This document shows, in pieces, positions 46,831 through 54,202 of a stretch of 64,000 nucleotides of DNA (positions within the stretch are counted from its first letter, which is position 1; each line of letters starts with the position of its first letter). The notes under the pieces were generated by a model that saw nothing but the letters and a program-made list of their open reading frames with translations, was not told the DNA's origin and did no database searches. A program made the translations under genes and the position numbers. Origin of the DNA: Brooklawnia sp963780175 (GTDB lineage: Bacteria > Actinomycetota > Actinomycetes > Propionibacteriales > Propionibacteriaceae); NCBI GenBank assembly GCA_963780175.1, contig CAWAAT010000007.1:124001-188000 (forward strand), written 5' to 3'.

Positions 46831-47258
46831 CAGAGGGCCTCCTGCCTGGTGTGGATCAGTTGGCTGGTGGCGACGCCCAGCGGCTCGCCATCTGTCGCGC
46901 TCAGAGCCACCCGAACGGTGATCATGTCGGTGTTGCCACGGTTGCGAACCCGGTCGATGGTGAGAGTCGCCAGCACGTCGTCCCCCTCGTGCAGAGGCCG
47001 GACGATGTCGAACCGCTGGTCTGCGTGCACCGTTCGTCGCAGGGCGAGCCCCAGTTCCGGATCATCGAACAGCGGTCCCCAGGCCTGCACGGCGATCACC
47101 ACCGCGAAAGTGGGCGGGGCAATCGGCAGGTCCGCGTCGAAGTAAGCGGGGTTGCGGTCCCCCAGCGCCGTGGCGAACTCGGCGATCTTGGCGCGGCTCA
47201 CCCGATAGGGTCCGACGACAGGGTACGAGCGACCAACATGGTCAGCGGTGATCGGCAT
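46830..47258 (-). CDS. MaoC N-terminal-like (HadA/UPF0336) hotdog protein
   Basis: A 142-residue hotdog protein (VGRSYPVVGPYRVSRAKIAE, then FAVVIAVQAWGPLFDDPELG) of the UPF0336/FAS1-dehydratase family, lacking the D-x4-H catalytic pair and expected to form a heterodimer with the downstream HadB-type protein, supplying the substrate tunnel. The ATG at 47258 was chosen because minus-strand TAGCGT lies 6 bases before it (leaderless); an in-frame GTG one codon upstream is disfavoured. Confidence 0.88.
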   Translation of the reverse strand: MPITADHVGRSYPVVGPYRVSRAKIAEFATALGDRNPAYFDADLPIAPPTFAVVIAVQAWGPLFDDPELGLALRRTVHADQRFDIVRPLHEGDDVLATLTIDRVRNRGNTDMITVRVALSATDGEPLGVATSQLIHTRQEAL

Positions 47259-47264
47259 CACACC

Positions 47265-47270
47265 ACGCTA
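47265..47270 (-). promoter_or_regulatory. -10 element of the MaoC–murB operon (leaderless)
   Basis: Minus-strand TAGCGT, 6 bases before the ATG at 47258. Confidence 0.5.
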
Positions 47271-47287
47271 GCGGACCACACACGCAA

Positions 47288-47319
47288 GAGCGGCCGCCTG
47301 CACCAGCAGACGGCCGCTC
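47288..47319 (-). terminator. terminator after rpmG
   Basis: GAGCGGCCG/CGGCCGCTC 9-bp stem (47288–47296 with 47311–47319), about 20 bases past the rpmG stop; no strong T run. Confidence 0.6.
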
Positions 47320-47341
47320 CTTGCCTGGAGTCAGCGAAACC

Positions 47342-47512
47342 TCAGCGGGTCTCGCGATGCAGGGTGTGCTTGTTCTCGCGCTTGCAGAACTTCATCAACT
47401 GCAGACGGTCCGGGCTGTTGCGCCGGTTCTTCTTGGTGATGTAGTTGCGGTCCTTGCACTCCGTGCACGCCAAAGTGATCTTCGGACGAATGTCCTGAGC
47501 CTTCTTCGCCAT
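47342..47512 (-). CDS. rpmG: 50S ribosomal protein L33
   Basis: A 56-residue L33 read directly from the sequence (MAKKAQDIRPKITLACTECK, then YITKKNRRNSPDRLQLMKFC, KRENKHTLHRETR). Cys16, Cys19 and Cys43 remain, but the fourth zinc ligand position (46) is Glu, so the ribbon is incomplete. L33 sits near the E site. It lies between two tRNA genes and the MaoC pair, the usual actinobacterial location. Confidence 0.95.
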   Translation of the reverse strand: MAKKAQDIRPKITLACTECKDRNYITKKNRRNSPDRLQLMKFCKRENKHTLHRETR

Positions 47513-47550
47513 GATGGTCCTTCTTCAGCCGTCGTGCCCGTGTGTCGTCG

Positions 47551-47623
47551 TAGCGGGAGCGGGACTCGAACCCGCGACACAGCGATTATGAGCCGCTTGC
47601 TCTACCGCCTGAGCTATCCCGCC
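47551..47623 (-). tRNA. tRNA-Met (CAT anticodon)
   Basis: A 73-base cloverleaf beginning GGCGGGATAGCTC, with anticodon loop CTCATAA and T-loop GTTCGAGTC. The acceptor ends with a G1–U72 wobble pair. It lies 38 bases upstream of rpmG. Most likely elongator Met; an Ile2 role (lysidine) cannot be excluded from sequence alone. Confidence 0.93.
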
Positions 47624-47678
47624 CTACGTTGAGGCCGAGTAGCGACATCGCGCGGTAGCGGTGTCCCCGGTCCAACGG

Positions 47679-47751
<73 letters not shown>

Positions 47752-47890
47752 CAGCCGACGCACCAATGTATCGGATGACCGGCCCCCGGCTCAAATCGGA
47801 CCACAACGCAGGCACTGGTGCCCGACCTGTTCGTGCCATACGCAAGAATCGGGAGAGACCGACGCCCCCACGCCGCACACTGGAGGAATC

Positions 47891-48811
47891 ATGACCATCC
47901 GCTTCAGCCCCTTGGTGAAGGACGCCCTCGATCATGGCTACCCGATCGTAGCCCTGGAGACCGGAATCATCACACACGCGCTCCCGCGTCCGCTCAACCT
48001 TGAGACGGCGCTCGCCGTCCAGGGACAGCTGACGGCCGCCGGCATCGTCCCTGCGTCGATCGGAGTGGTCGATGGTGACGCGGTCATCGGCCTCAGCGAC
48101 GCCGAACTGGAAATGCTGGCGAATGACACCTCGGCGTCCCGGGTATCCATCAGAGATCTGCCCATAGCCGAGGCGAAGCGCCTGAACGGTGGCGTCGCGC
48201 TCGCCGGCGCCGTCCATCTAGCCCACCGGGCCGGGATCAAGGTTGTCGCAACAACCGGCCTTGGCGGGGTGCACCGCATCCACCAGGCAGGCACGGCCCT
48301 GCAGGAATCCAGCGACTTGACAGCCCTGGCCTCGCACCCCATCGTGTTGGTCGCCTCCGGAGTGCGCCCCATGCTGGACGTGGCCGCCACCCTGGAACGA
48401 CTGGAGACGTTGAGCGTCCCGGTGCTGGGCTACCGCACGGGCGAATTCCCGGGCTTCTACGTCGCAAGTAGCGGCCTGCCGGTGGATCACCGGGTCGAGG
48501 ACTCCTCCGAGATCGCCGCCATTGCCGCCGCCCGTGACGAGCTGGGGTTGACCCAGGCGTTGTTGATCGCCAATCCGATCCAGTCCGAGCTCCAACTCTC
48601 CGACTACGACAGGCGTGTGGCGGAGGCGTCCTCGATCGCAGCCCGCTTCGGAGTCGACGGCGAGGACGACACCCAGGTTCTGCTGATGAGCCTTGAGGAA
48701 GCAGCCGGTGCAGAGGCGTGGCGGGTCAACACCGAGATCTACCGCCGCAACGTCGCACTCGCGGCCCAGATCGCGCGCCAGTTGGCCACCACGCCCCGAT
48801 ACACCGACTGA
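47891..48811 (+). CDS. PsuG-family protein (pseudouridine-5'-phosphate glycosidase homologue, divergent active site)
   Basis: A 306-residue PsuG-fold protein: VALETGIITHALPRPLNLET, GLGGVHRI, LDVAATLERLETLSVPVLGY, FPGFYVASSGLPVD and ALLIANPIQSELQ follow the family end to end. PsuG reversibly splits pseudouridine 5'-phosphate into uracil and ribose 5-phosphate. Here the Lys of the family's AGAK(S/A)ILD motif is Arg159 (ASGVRPMLD) and the Lys of KVSRRDL is Arg84 (SRVSIRDL), so activity is doubtful. No PsuK kinase is adjacent. GGAGG stands 4 bases before the ATG. It is divergent from the tRNA-Thr/Met pair. Confidence 0.8.
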   Translation: MTIRFSPLVKDALDHGYPIVALETGIITHALPRPLNLETALAVQGQLTAAGIVPASIGVVDGDAVIGLSDAELEMLANDTSASRVSIRDLPIAEAKRLNGGVALAGAVHLAHRAGIKVVATTGLGGVHRIHQAGTALQESSDLTALASHPIVLVASGVRPMLDVAATLERLETLSVPVLGYRTGEFPGFYVASSGLPVDHRVEDSSEIAAIAAARDELGLTQALLIANPIQSELQLSDYDRRVAEASSIAARFGVDGEDDTQVLLMSLEEAAGAEAWRVNTEIYRRNVALAAQIARQLATTPRYTD

Positions 48812-48933
48812 CCTCGACCCCAACTTCGGCCAGGGCATCGACGACCGTGGCCAAGCCTGACACGGGCACGCCGCACTCGACACGGGCAAGCTGCCGCGAC
48901 GTCCAGTGAGTGCGCGGCCGCCACAAAACAACA

Positions 48934-48959
48934 AGTCCCCGGCCTGCGGTCCGGGGACT
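48934..48959 (-). terminator. terminator of tRNA-Tyr
   Basis: AGTCCCCGG/CCGGGGACT 9-bp stem (48934–48942 with 48951–48959), followed on the minus strand by TGTTGTTTTG, just past the tRNA 3' end. It may also end psuG transcripts. Confidence 0.8.
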
Positions 48960-48964
48960 GATGG

Positions 48965-49046
48965 TGGCAGGTGATGGATTCGAACCATCGTAGGCTGTGC
49001 CGACGGTTTTACAGACCGCTCCCTTTGGCCACTCGGGCAACCTGCC
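48965..49046 (-). tRNA. tRNA-Tyr (GTA anticodon)
   Basis: An 82-base type II tRNA: acceptor GGCAGGT/ACCTGCC with A discriminator, anticodon loop CTGTAAA, long variable arm and T-loop GTTCGAATC. Confidence 0.97.
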
Positions 49047-49148
49047 GTTGCTGGTGTCCAGCGAGGCATGACGTTAGCAGAAGCATCGGGCACCTGGGAA
49101 ATCCGCTCGCATCACGGTCCGCCACCAGAGGGCTGGCAGGATGGGTGC

Positions 49149-49640
49149 ATGGCATCCGACAGTTCCTTCGACATCGTCAGCAAGGTCGACCGGCAAGAGG
49201 TTGACAACGCGCTCAACCAGGCCGCCAGGGAGGTTGGCCAACGCTTCGACTTCAAGGGCACCGACTCCTCGATCAAGTGGTCCGGCGACGAGATCGCCAT
49301 GGTCTCGAGCGGCGAGGAGCGGGTGAAGGCCATCTGGGATGTGTTCCAGTCCAAGCTGGTCAGACGCAACATCGACCTCAAGTCGGTTCAGGCCACCGAC
49401 CCGAAGCTCTCCGGCAAGACGTGGCACATGACGGCGAGCATGCAGAACGGCATCTCGCAGGAGAACGCGAAGAAGATCTCCAAACTGATCCGCGACGAGG
49501 GGCCGAAGGGAGCCAAGGCCCTGATCCAGGGCGACGAGCTCCGGGTGAGCTCGAAGTCCCGGGACGATCTGCAGACCGTCCAGCGCCTCATCAAAGAGGC
49601 CGATTACGACTTCGCGGTTCAGTTCGTCAATTACCGCTGA
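49149..49640 (+). CDS. YajQ-family nucleotide-binding protein
   Basis: A 163-residue YajQ/DUF520 protein with two ferredoxin-like RNP-type domains: SSFDIVSKVDRQEVDNALNQ, FDFKGTDSSIKW and the C-terminal VQRLIKEADYDFAVQFVNYR. Family members bind nucleotides or RNA, and some bind cyclic di-GMP. The ATG at 49149 has no good Shine-Dalgarno; CAGGAT lies 6 bases before it, so it may be leaderless. Its 3' end overlaps the convergent aarF gene by 10 bases. Confidence 0.93.
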   Translation: MASDSSFDIVSKVDRQEVDNALNQAAREVGQRFDFKGTDSSIKWSGDEIAMVSSGEERVKAIWDVFQSKLVRRNIDLKSVQATDPKLSGKTWHMTASMQNGISQENAKKISKLIRDEGPKGAKALIQGDELRVSSKSRDDLQTVQRLIKEADYDFAVQFVNYR

Positions 49641-51613
49641 GGCCAGTCGGGGGCACGCCGACCGTAGACCATCGCCACCGACCGAAGGGCCAGCACGAAC
49701 CCACTGAAGCCCAAAAGGTAGCCGAGAAGGTCGTGCACCCGGTAGCCGACGAGCATCGGACCCGTCTCAGAGGTGAGCAGCAGAACCGCCCCGAGGACCG
49801 CGAAGCCCGCGAGCACCGCGACGACCACCTGGTTGGCCAGTCCGGTGAAAAATGCCTGGTCGTCGGGGTGCGAGACGATCCGTACATTGGTGGTGAAACT
49901 ACCGGTCGCCAAATCGTCGGAGATCCGGTTGAGGCGGCGCGGCAGGTGCGTGAGCAACGGCACCAAACGGATGGCCTCATTCGCCGCCTGCCTTCGCACT
50001 CCCTCGGGTGAGAGGTCGCCGACCACGCCACGGGCCAGGTCGCGGGCATTGCCGATGAGGTCGAGCTCGGGATTGATCAGCTTCAGGGTGCCCTCCAGCG
50101 AGCCTAGTGACCGCATGGCCATGGCGATGCTGCGCGGCACGCTCATACCCTGTTCGAGGACGACCTTCATGACCTGCTGGAAGAACGCGAGGCTACCTCC
50201 GGTCGAGGCGCCGCGCAACCGCGTGATCAGGGAGCCGAGGCTGCGCTGCAAGGCGCGCTGATCGACCTTGTCGCCGTGGTCGAGCAACTCCAGAAGCGCG
50301 TCAGTCGCCAACGCCGGGTCGTCGGCGTCCACCGCCCACAGCAGCAAGCCCAGGTTGCGGCGCGCCGAAGCGTCCAGTCGCCCGACCGAGCCGAAGTCGA
50401 GCAGCCCCACCGAACCATCGGGCCAGATCAGCACGTTGCCGGCGTGCAGGTCTGCGTGGAAGATGCCCCGATCGAGGATTTGTCCCACGACTGCCCGCAG
50501 CAACTTCTCGGCGGACGCCCGCCGGACCTCCGGGTCGAGTGCGGCGATGAGCCCACCGGCCCGCGAGACAGGTTGGCCGTCAAACGGCTCCATCACGATG
50601 ACCTTGCTGGTACACAACCCGGCATGAACCTGAGGCACGCGCAGGCCCCCGGCAACCAGCGCCGGACGCAGGGCAGCCATGTTGTCGACCTCGACCAGGT
50701 AGTCGAGTTCCTCACGAACCGACTCGGCGAAGCCATTGGCGATCTCGAGGACCCCGAGGTCTCGCGCCCATTCGGCATTGCGGGCGAGGGTTCGGGCCAG
50801 CCGGTTGAGAATCTGGAGGTCGAGCTGGGTCTGCTCGACGGCTCCAGCGCGCTGCACCTTGACCACCACGGGCACCGCGCCGTCGAGTACGGCGGCGTGC
50901 ACCTGAGCGACCGATGCGGAGGCGAGCGGCTCCGCCGTGACAGCCAGCCGATCGAACTGGGAACCGAGTTCTGCCAGCATCACCGGCCTGATCCGCTCGA
51001 AGTCCTGCGGTTCGGCCTGCGTGGTCAGCTTCGAGAACTGCTCGATGTAATCGGATGGCAGCAGGTCGCCACGGGTCGACAACATCTGCCCCAGCTTGAC
51101 GAAGGTGATCCCGGCGTCCTCCATCGCGCGGCGCACTGCCTCAGCGGTCGAGGGCCCGGCGTTGCGCACGCCCCTCAGCGGGGCGTTCAGCCCGTACCTC
51201 GCCAGGATGCTCAGGATGCGCAGGTAGCGACCGGTGCGGCGCAATCGAGGGCGCCACCCCGTGAGGAGCACACGAAGCGGCGGGGCCGACCCGGTGGGAA
51301 TGACGACCTCGAGCACCATGAGAGAGAGAAGGCCCAGGGCGAAGGCCCCCAGCGCCATCGCGATCCCGAGCACGGTCAGGGTGACAAGGGTGCTGCTCGA
51401 GGGCTCACTCGTACTGGGAACCGCGCCGAGCAGCGGTGCGAGCGAGCCCACCGCCAGGAATACGGCCATGCTCACCAGGAGCGCGCGGATCGTCGAGACC
51501 TTGATGCCCAGCACCCGTCGACTCGTCCGGGCCACCAGCAGGGTGACCACTACCAACATGACCAGGGTGTATGCCAGCGCTGCGCCCCGGCCAAGTGCGT
51601 CCCACACTCCCAT
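49631..51613 (-). CDS. AarF/UbiB family atypical kinase
   Basis: A 660-residue membrane-associated UbiB-like protein. Three N-terminal hydrophobic segments (about 10–30, 40–65, 75–105) precede the kinase-like domain: the KxGQ motif (FVKLGQMLSTRGDLLPSDYI), VVVKVQRAG, EELDYLVEVDNM, and the catalytic region HADLHAGNVLIWPDGSVGLL with DFG. Two more helices are at the C-terminus (about 590–645). UbiB proteins have ATPase activity linked to isoprenoid quinone synthesis; in a menaquinone organism the exact role is unclear. It starts 1 base after the S4 gene's stop. Confidence 0.92.
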   Translation of the reverse strand: MGVWDALGRGAALAYTLVMLVVVTLLVARTSRRVLGIKVSTIRALLVSMAVFLAVGSLAPLLGAVPSTSEPSSSTLVTLTVLGIAMALGAFALGLLSLMVLEVVIPTGSAPPLRVLLTGWRPRLRRTGRYLRILSILARYGLNAPLRGVRNAGPSTAEAVRRAMEDAGITFVKLGQMLSTRGDLLPSDYIEQFSKLTTQAEPQDFERIRPVMLAELGSQFDRLAVTAEPLASASVAQVHAAVLDGAVPVVVKVQRAGAVEQTQLDLQILNRLARTLARNAEWARDLGVLEIANGFAESVREELDYLVEVDNMAALRPALVAGGLRVPQVHAGLCTSKVIVMEPFDGQPVSRAGGLIAALDPEVRRASAEKLLRAVVGQILDRGIFHADLHAGNVLIWPDGSVGLLDFGSVGRLDASARRNLGLLLWAVDADDPALATDALLELLDHGDKVDQRALQRSLGSLITRLRGASTGGSLAFFQQVMKVVLEQGMSVPRSIAMAMRSLGSLEGTLKLINPELDLIGNARDLARGVVGDLSPEGVRRQAANEAIRLVPLLTHLPRRLNRISDDLATGSFTTNVRIVSHPDDQAFFTGLANQVVVAVLAGFAVLGAVLLLTSETGPMLVGYRVHDLLGYLLGFSGFVLALRSVAMVYGRRAPDWPQR

Positions 51614-51614
51614 G

Positions 51615-51836
51615 TCAGCCCACGCGAAGGGATCGCTCGAAGGCCTCGGTGATGACCGTCACAACCTCACCACCGTGCAACTGGCGGCCCCGTTGGGTTT
51701 CCACCTGACCGTCCACCTCGACGTCACCAGCGGAGATGAGCTCCCTTGCGTGCGCCCCCGACTCGGCCAGCCCGGCGTACTTGACGAACTGGCCCAACCG
51801 GATCATGCCTGTGACCTCCACGGTCTCGATGTCCAT
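51615..51836 (-). CDS. S4-domain RNA-binding protein
   Basis: A 73-residue stand-alone S4 domain (IRLGQFVKYAGLAESGAHAR, then ELISAGDVEVDGQVETQRGR), similar to YaaA/RqcP/Hsp15-like small RNA-binding proteins. Some of these act in ribosome-associated quality control; the role here is not shown. The ATG at 51836 (MDIETVEVTGM) was chosen over an upstream in-frame start because CAGTAT lies 6 bases before it. It is probably cotranscribed with the UbiB-like kinase. Confidence 0.85.
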   Translation of the reverse strand: MDIETVEVTGMIRLGQFVKYAGLAESGAHARELISAGDVEVDGQVETQRGRQLHGGEVVTVITEAFERSLRVG

Positions 51837-51864
51837 GAGCCGATACTGGCACACCGCATCCGCT

Positions 51865-52311
51865 TCAGTTCGTCCCCAGGTGCTCCGGCAGGACGATCAG
51901 CAGCGTCCCGATGACAAGCAGCAGACCCGAGGCGACCAGCCAAGCCGCCATCAGTGGGTCAGCCGGGCGAATGACCGTCGAGGAGAAGGCTGCCCAGCCT
52001 GCCACCAGACCGAGCACGGGTAGCAGGAGCAGGCATAGCGCGCCTGCGCGCACTCGACCCGAGTCACGCAGCACCGAGCCCATGCAGGCTCCCCAACCGA
52101 TGACCGAGGCGAGGGCCGCAAAGCCGACCAGCCAGATGCCGAACTGCTCGAGACCCCGCCGGTGCGGTTCGGCCATGGACGCGTTGAGCACTTGCCAGCC
52201 GGCAATCGCCAGTAATGCCGCTGTCCACCACGCTGCCACGGCGATCACAGCAGGGCTGCTGCGGAGGCCCTTGTTCTCGGTGTGACGGTCGGGTCGACGT
52301 CGGGCGCTCAC
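51865..52311 (-). CDS. hypothetical four-helix membrane protein
   Basis: A 148-residue protein with four predicted membrane helices (about 18–40, 52–75, 82–108, 118–142; for example AVIAVAAWWTAALLAIAGWQ and ALCLLLLPVLGLVAGWAAF). I do not recognise a family. The GTG at 52311 (MSARRRPDRHTENK) was chosen because minus-strand TAGGCT lies 7 bases before it; the longer frame enters the xth promoter and coding region. It is divergent from xth. Confidence 0.75.
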   Translation of the reverse strand: MSARRRPDRHTENKGLRSSPAVIAVAAWWTAALLAIAGWQVLNASMAEPHRRGLEQFGIWLVGFAALASVIGWGACMGSVLRDSGRVRAGALCLLLLPVLGLVAGWAAFSSTVIRPADPLMAAWLVASGLLLVIGTLLIVLPEHLGTN

Positions 52312-52318
52312 GCAGTGC

Positions 52319-52344
52319 AGCCTACCCGCGAGCACCGGTAAGTT
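52319..52344. promoter_or_regulatory. back-to-back leaderless -10 elements for the membrane protein and xth
   Basis: Minus-strand TAGGCT (52319–52324) serves the GTG at 52311 and plus-strand TAAGTT (52339–52344) serves the ATG at 52352, each 7 bases from its start codon. Only 14 bases separate the two -10 elements. Confidence 0.55.
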
Positions 52345-52351
52345 GTCCGTC

Positions 52352-53275
52352 ATGCTGATCGCCACCCACAACGTGAACGGCATCCGGGCTGCCCACCGGC
52401 GAGGGCTTGCCGACTGGCTCGAGGATCGCGCCTGCGATGTCATCGCCCTGCAGGAGGTGCGCTGTCCCATCGACTCGCTGCCGGACGCCGCCTTCGGCGG
52501 CTACCACGCGTCCTACGATCCCGGCACACTGGCCGGACGCAACGGGGTGGCGATTCTGACTCGCGAGGCCCCCTTGGCCATCCGCAGTTGGGGGATGCAC
52601 GCCGTCGTCTCGTCCCCGGGGGACACGCCGGTCCCGGCCCCCCACGAAATGCCTCACAAGCTGGCGCGCGAGTTGCGCAGTTTCGGTTCGGAGGGCCGCT
52701 ACATCGAGGTCGACCTGACTGAGGCACCGATCACCGTGGCCAGCGTGTACGTGCCCAAGGGGGACTCCCCGGTGGCCGGGCGCGAGGGTACGTCCTCGGC
52801 CGCCGCGTTCGCCCGCCATGAGCGGAAGATGGCGTTTCTGGCGGGTTTCGCCCGTGAGCTGACCTGGGCGCGGCGAGCCGCTACGGCTCGTGGACGTGAG
52901 TACCTGGTCATGGGCGATTTCAACATCGCCCACACTCCGCGTGACCTGCGCAACTGGCATACGAACCAGACCACAGCCGGATTCCTGCCGGTCGAGCGCG
53001 ACTGGTTCACAACCATCGTCTCGCCCCGCACGCTGGTGGACGTGGTGCGCAGCCTGCACCCCGAGCAGGACGGGCCGTATTCCTGGTGGAGTTGGCGCGG
53101 AAAGGCGTTCGACTCGGACGCCGGCTGGCGAATCGACTACCACCTGGCCACTCCTGGACTGGCCCGCCGGGCGGTGACGGCCGGCACGGACAAGGAGGCC
53201 TCCTACGAGGGCCGCATCAGCGATCACGCCCCGGTGCTGGTCGACTACCACCTAACCGGACTGCGGAACACCTGA
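52352..53275 (+). CDS. xth: exodeoxyribonuclease III / AP endonuclease
   Basis: Base-excision-repair nuclease of the EEP superfamily (307 aa). Active-site residues are visible: Asn in ATHNVNGIRAA, Glu in ALQEVRCP, Tyr in SVYVPKG, Asp and Asn in MGDFNIAHTPRD, Asp in WRIDYHLAT and the Asp-His pair in SDHAPVLV. It acts on abasic sites and 3' ends. The ATG at 52352 was chosen because TAAGTT lies 7 bases before it. Its 3' end overlaps the convergent hydrolase gene by 24 bases. Confidence 0.96.
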   Translation: MLIATHNVNGIRAAHRRGLADWLEDRACDVIALQEVRCPIDSLPDAAFGGYHASYDPGTLAGRNGVAILTREAPLAIRSWGMHAVVSSPGDTPVPAPHEMPHKLARELRSFGSEGRYIEVDLTEAPITVASVYVPKGDSPVAGREGTSSAAAFARHERKMAFLAGFARELTWARRAATARGREYLVMGDFNIAHTPRDLRNWHTNQTTAGFLPVERDWFTTIVSPRTLVDVVRSLHPEQDGPYSWWSWRGKAFDSDAGWRIDYHLATPGLARRAVTAGTDKEASYEGRISDHAPVLVDYHLTGLRNT

Positions 53276-54202
53276 GAACAACGCTTCCACCTCGGCCGGT
53301 GTCACGTCCTCCAGTCGAGCATGTCGCCAGCGCGGCCGGAAGTCCCGGTCGACGAGCTTGGCCCTGACACCCTCCACGAAGTCGGCCGGCCGGCTCATGA
53401 AGGCGCGGCCGAGAACCCGGTCCTGGCTGAGCACGGCGGACACGTCCGGCAGCTCGCGGGCCCGGCGAACGGCGCGCAGCGCCACCGCCACCGACAGCGG
53501 GCTGCGCGTCCTGATGACTGCGGCCGAGGACCGGGCGTCCGGGTGCGGATGGCTCTCCAGGGCGGTGACGATGTCGACTGCCTCCTGATGGTCGTAGCAT
53601 TCGTCGATCCACCCGGCTCCGGCCAGGTAGGAAGCGCCCGGGTCTACGCCCGGGCATTCGTCGAGCAGTCCGGCCCACAACGCTGAGGCTCCGTCGATGG
53701 TCTCGCCGGTCATCGCGAGGTGCTCACCGACCCGGCCGGGGGCCGCCGACAGCTCGAAGCACACCCCCACGTCGGGCCACAGCCCGATGGCAACCTCGGG
53801 CATCGCCCAGCGAGTCCCCGGTTCTCCGACGCGGTGTGTCGCGTGCATCCCCAGACCCAACCCGCCGCCCATCGAGATGCCCACGAGGTGAGCAGTCACC
53901 GGTTTCGGGTACGTCGCGATGAGCTCGTTCAGCTCGTACTCGGCGTCCAGGAAATCCAGGGCCTCGTCGTTGTGTCCGGCCACCAGAGCATCCCGCAAAA
54001 TGCGCAGGTCCGCACCTGCGCAGAAACCGCGTTGCCCGGCACCTCGCAACTCGACGCGTCCGATGTGCCAGTCCAGATCCCATTCGCGGAGTTGGCCGCC
54101 CAACTGCTCGATCATCGACCTGGTCAGGGCGTTGATGCGTGCCGGTCTATTCAGGGTGAGCAAACCCACCCCCTCGTGAACGTCGACGAGCACGTCGTTC
54201 AT
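53252..54202 (-). CDS. enoyl-CoA hydratase/isomerase family protein, 3-hydroxyisobutyryl-CoA hydrolase-like
   Basis: A 316-residue crotonase-fold protein of the ECH_2 type. The oxyanion-hole segments are QRGFCAGADLRIL and GISMGGGLGLGMHATHRV; AMPEVAIGLWPDVGVCFELS and the C-terminal MSRPADFVEGVRAKLVDRD match 3-hydroxyisobutyryl-CoA hydrolases of valine degradation. The substrate could be another short acyl-CoA. The ATG overlaps the stop of the upstream mannosyltransferase-like gene (ATGA). Confidence 0.9.
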   Translation of the reverse strand: MNDVLVDVHEGVGLLTLNRPARINALTRSMIEQLGGQLREWDLDWHIGRVELRGAGQRGFCAGADLRILRDALVAGHNDEALDFLDAEYELNELIATYPKPVTAHLVGISMGGGLGLGMHATHRVGEPGTRWAMPEVAIGLWPDVGVCFELSAAPGRVGEHLAMTGETIDGASALWAGLLDECPGVDPGASYLAGAGWIDECYDHQEAVDIVTALESHPHPDARSSAAVIRTRSPLSVAVALRAVRRARELPDVSAVLSQDRVLGRAFMSRPADFVEGVRAKLVDRDFRPRWRHARLEDVTPAEVEALFSGVPQSG

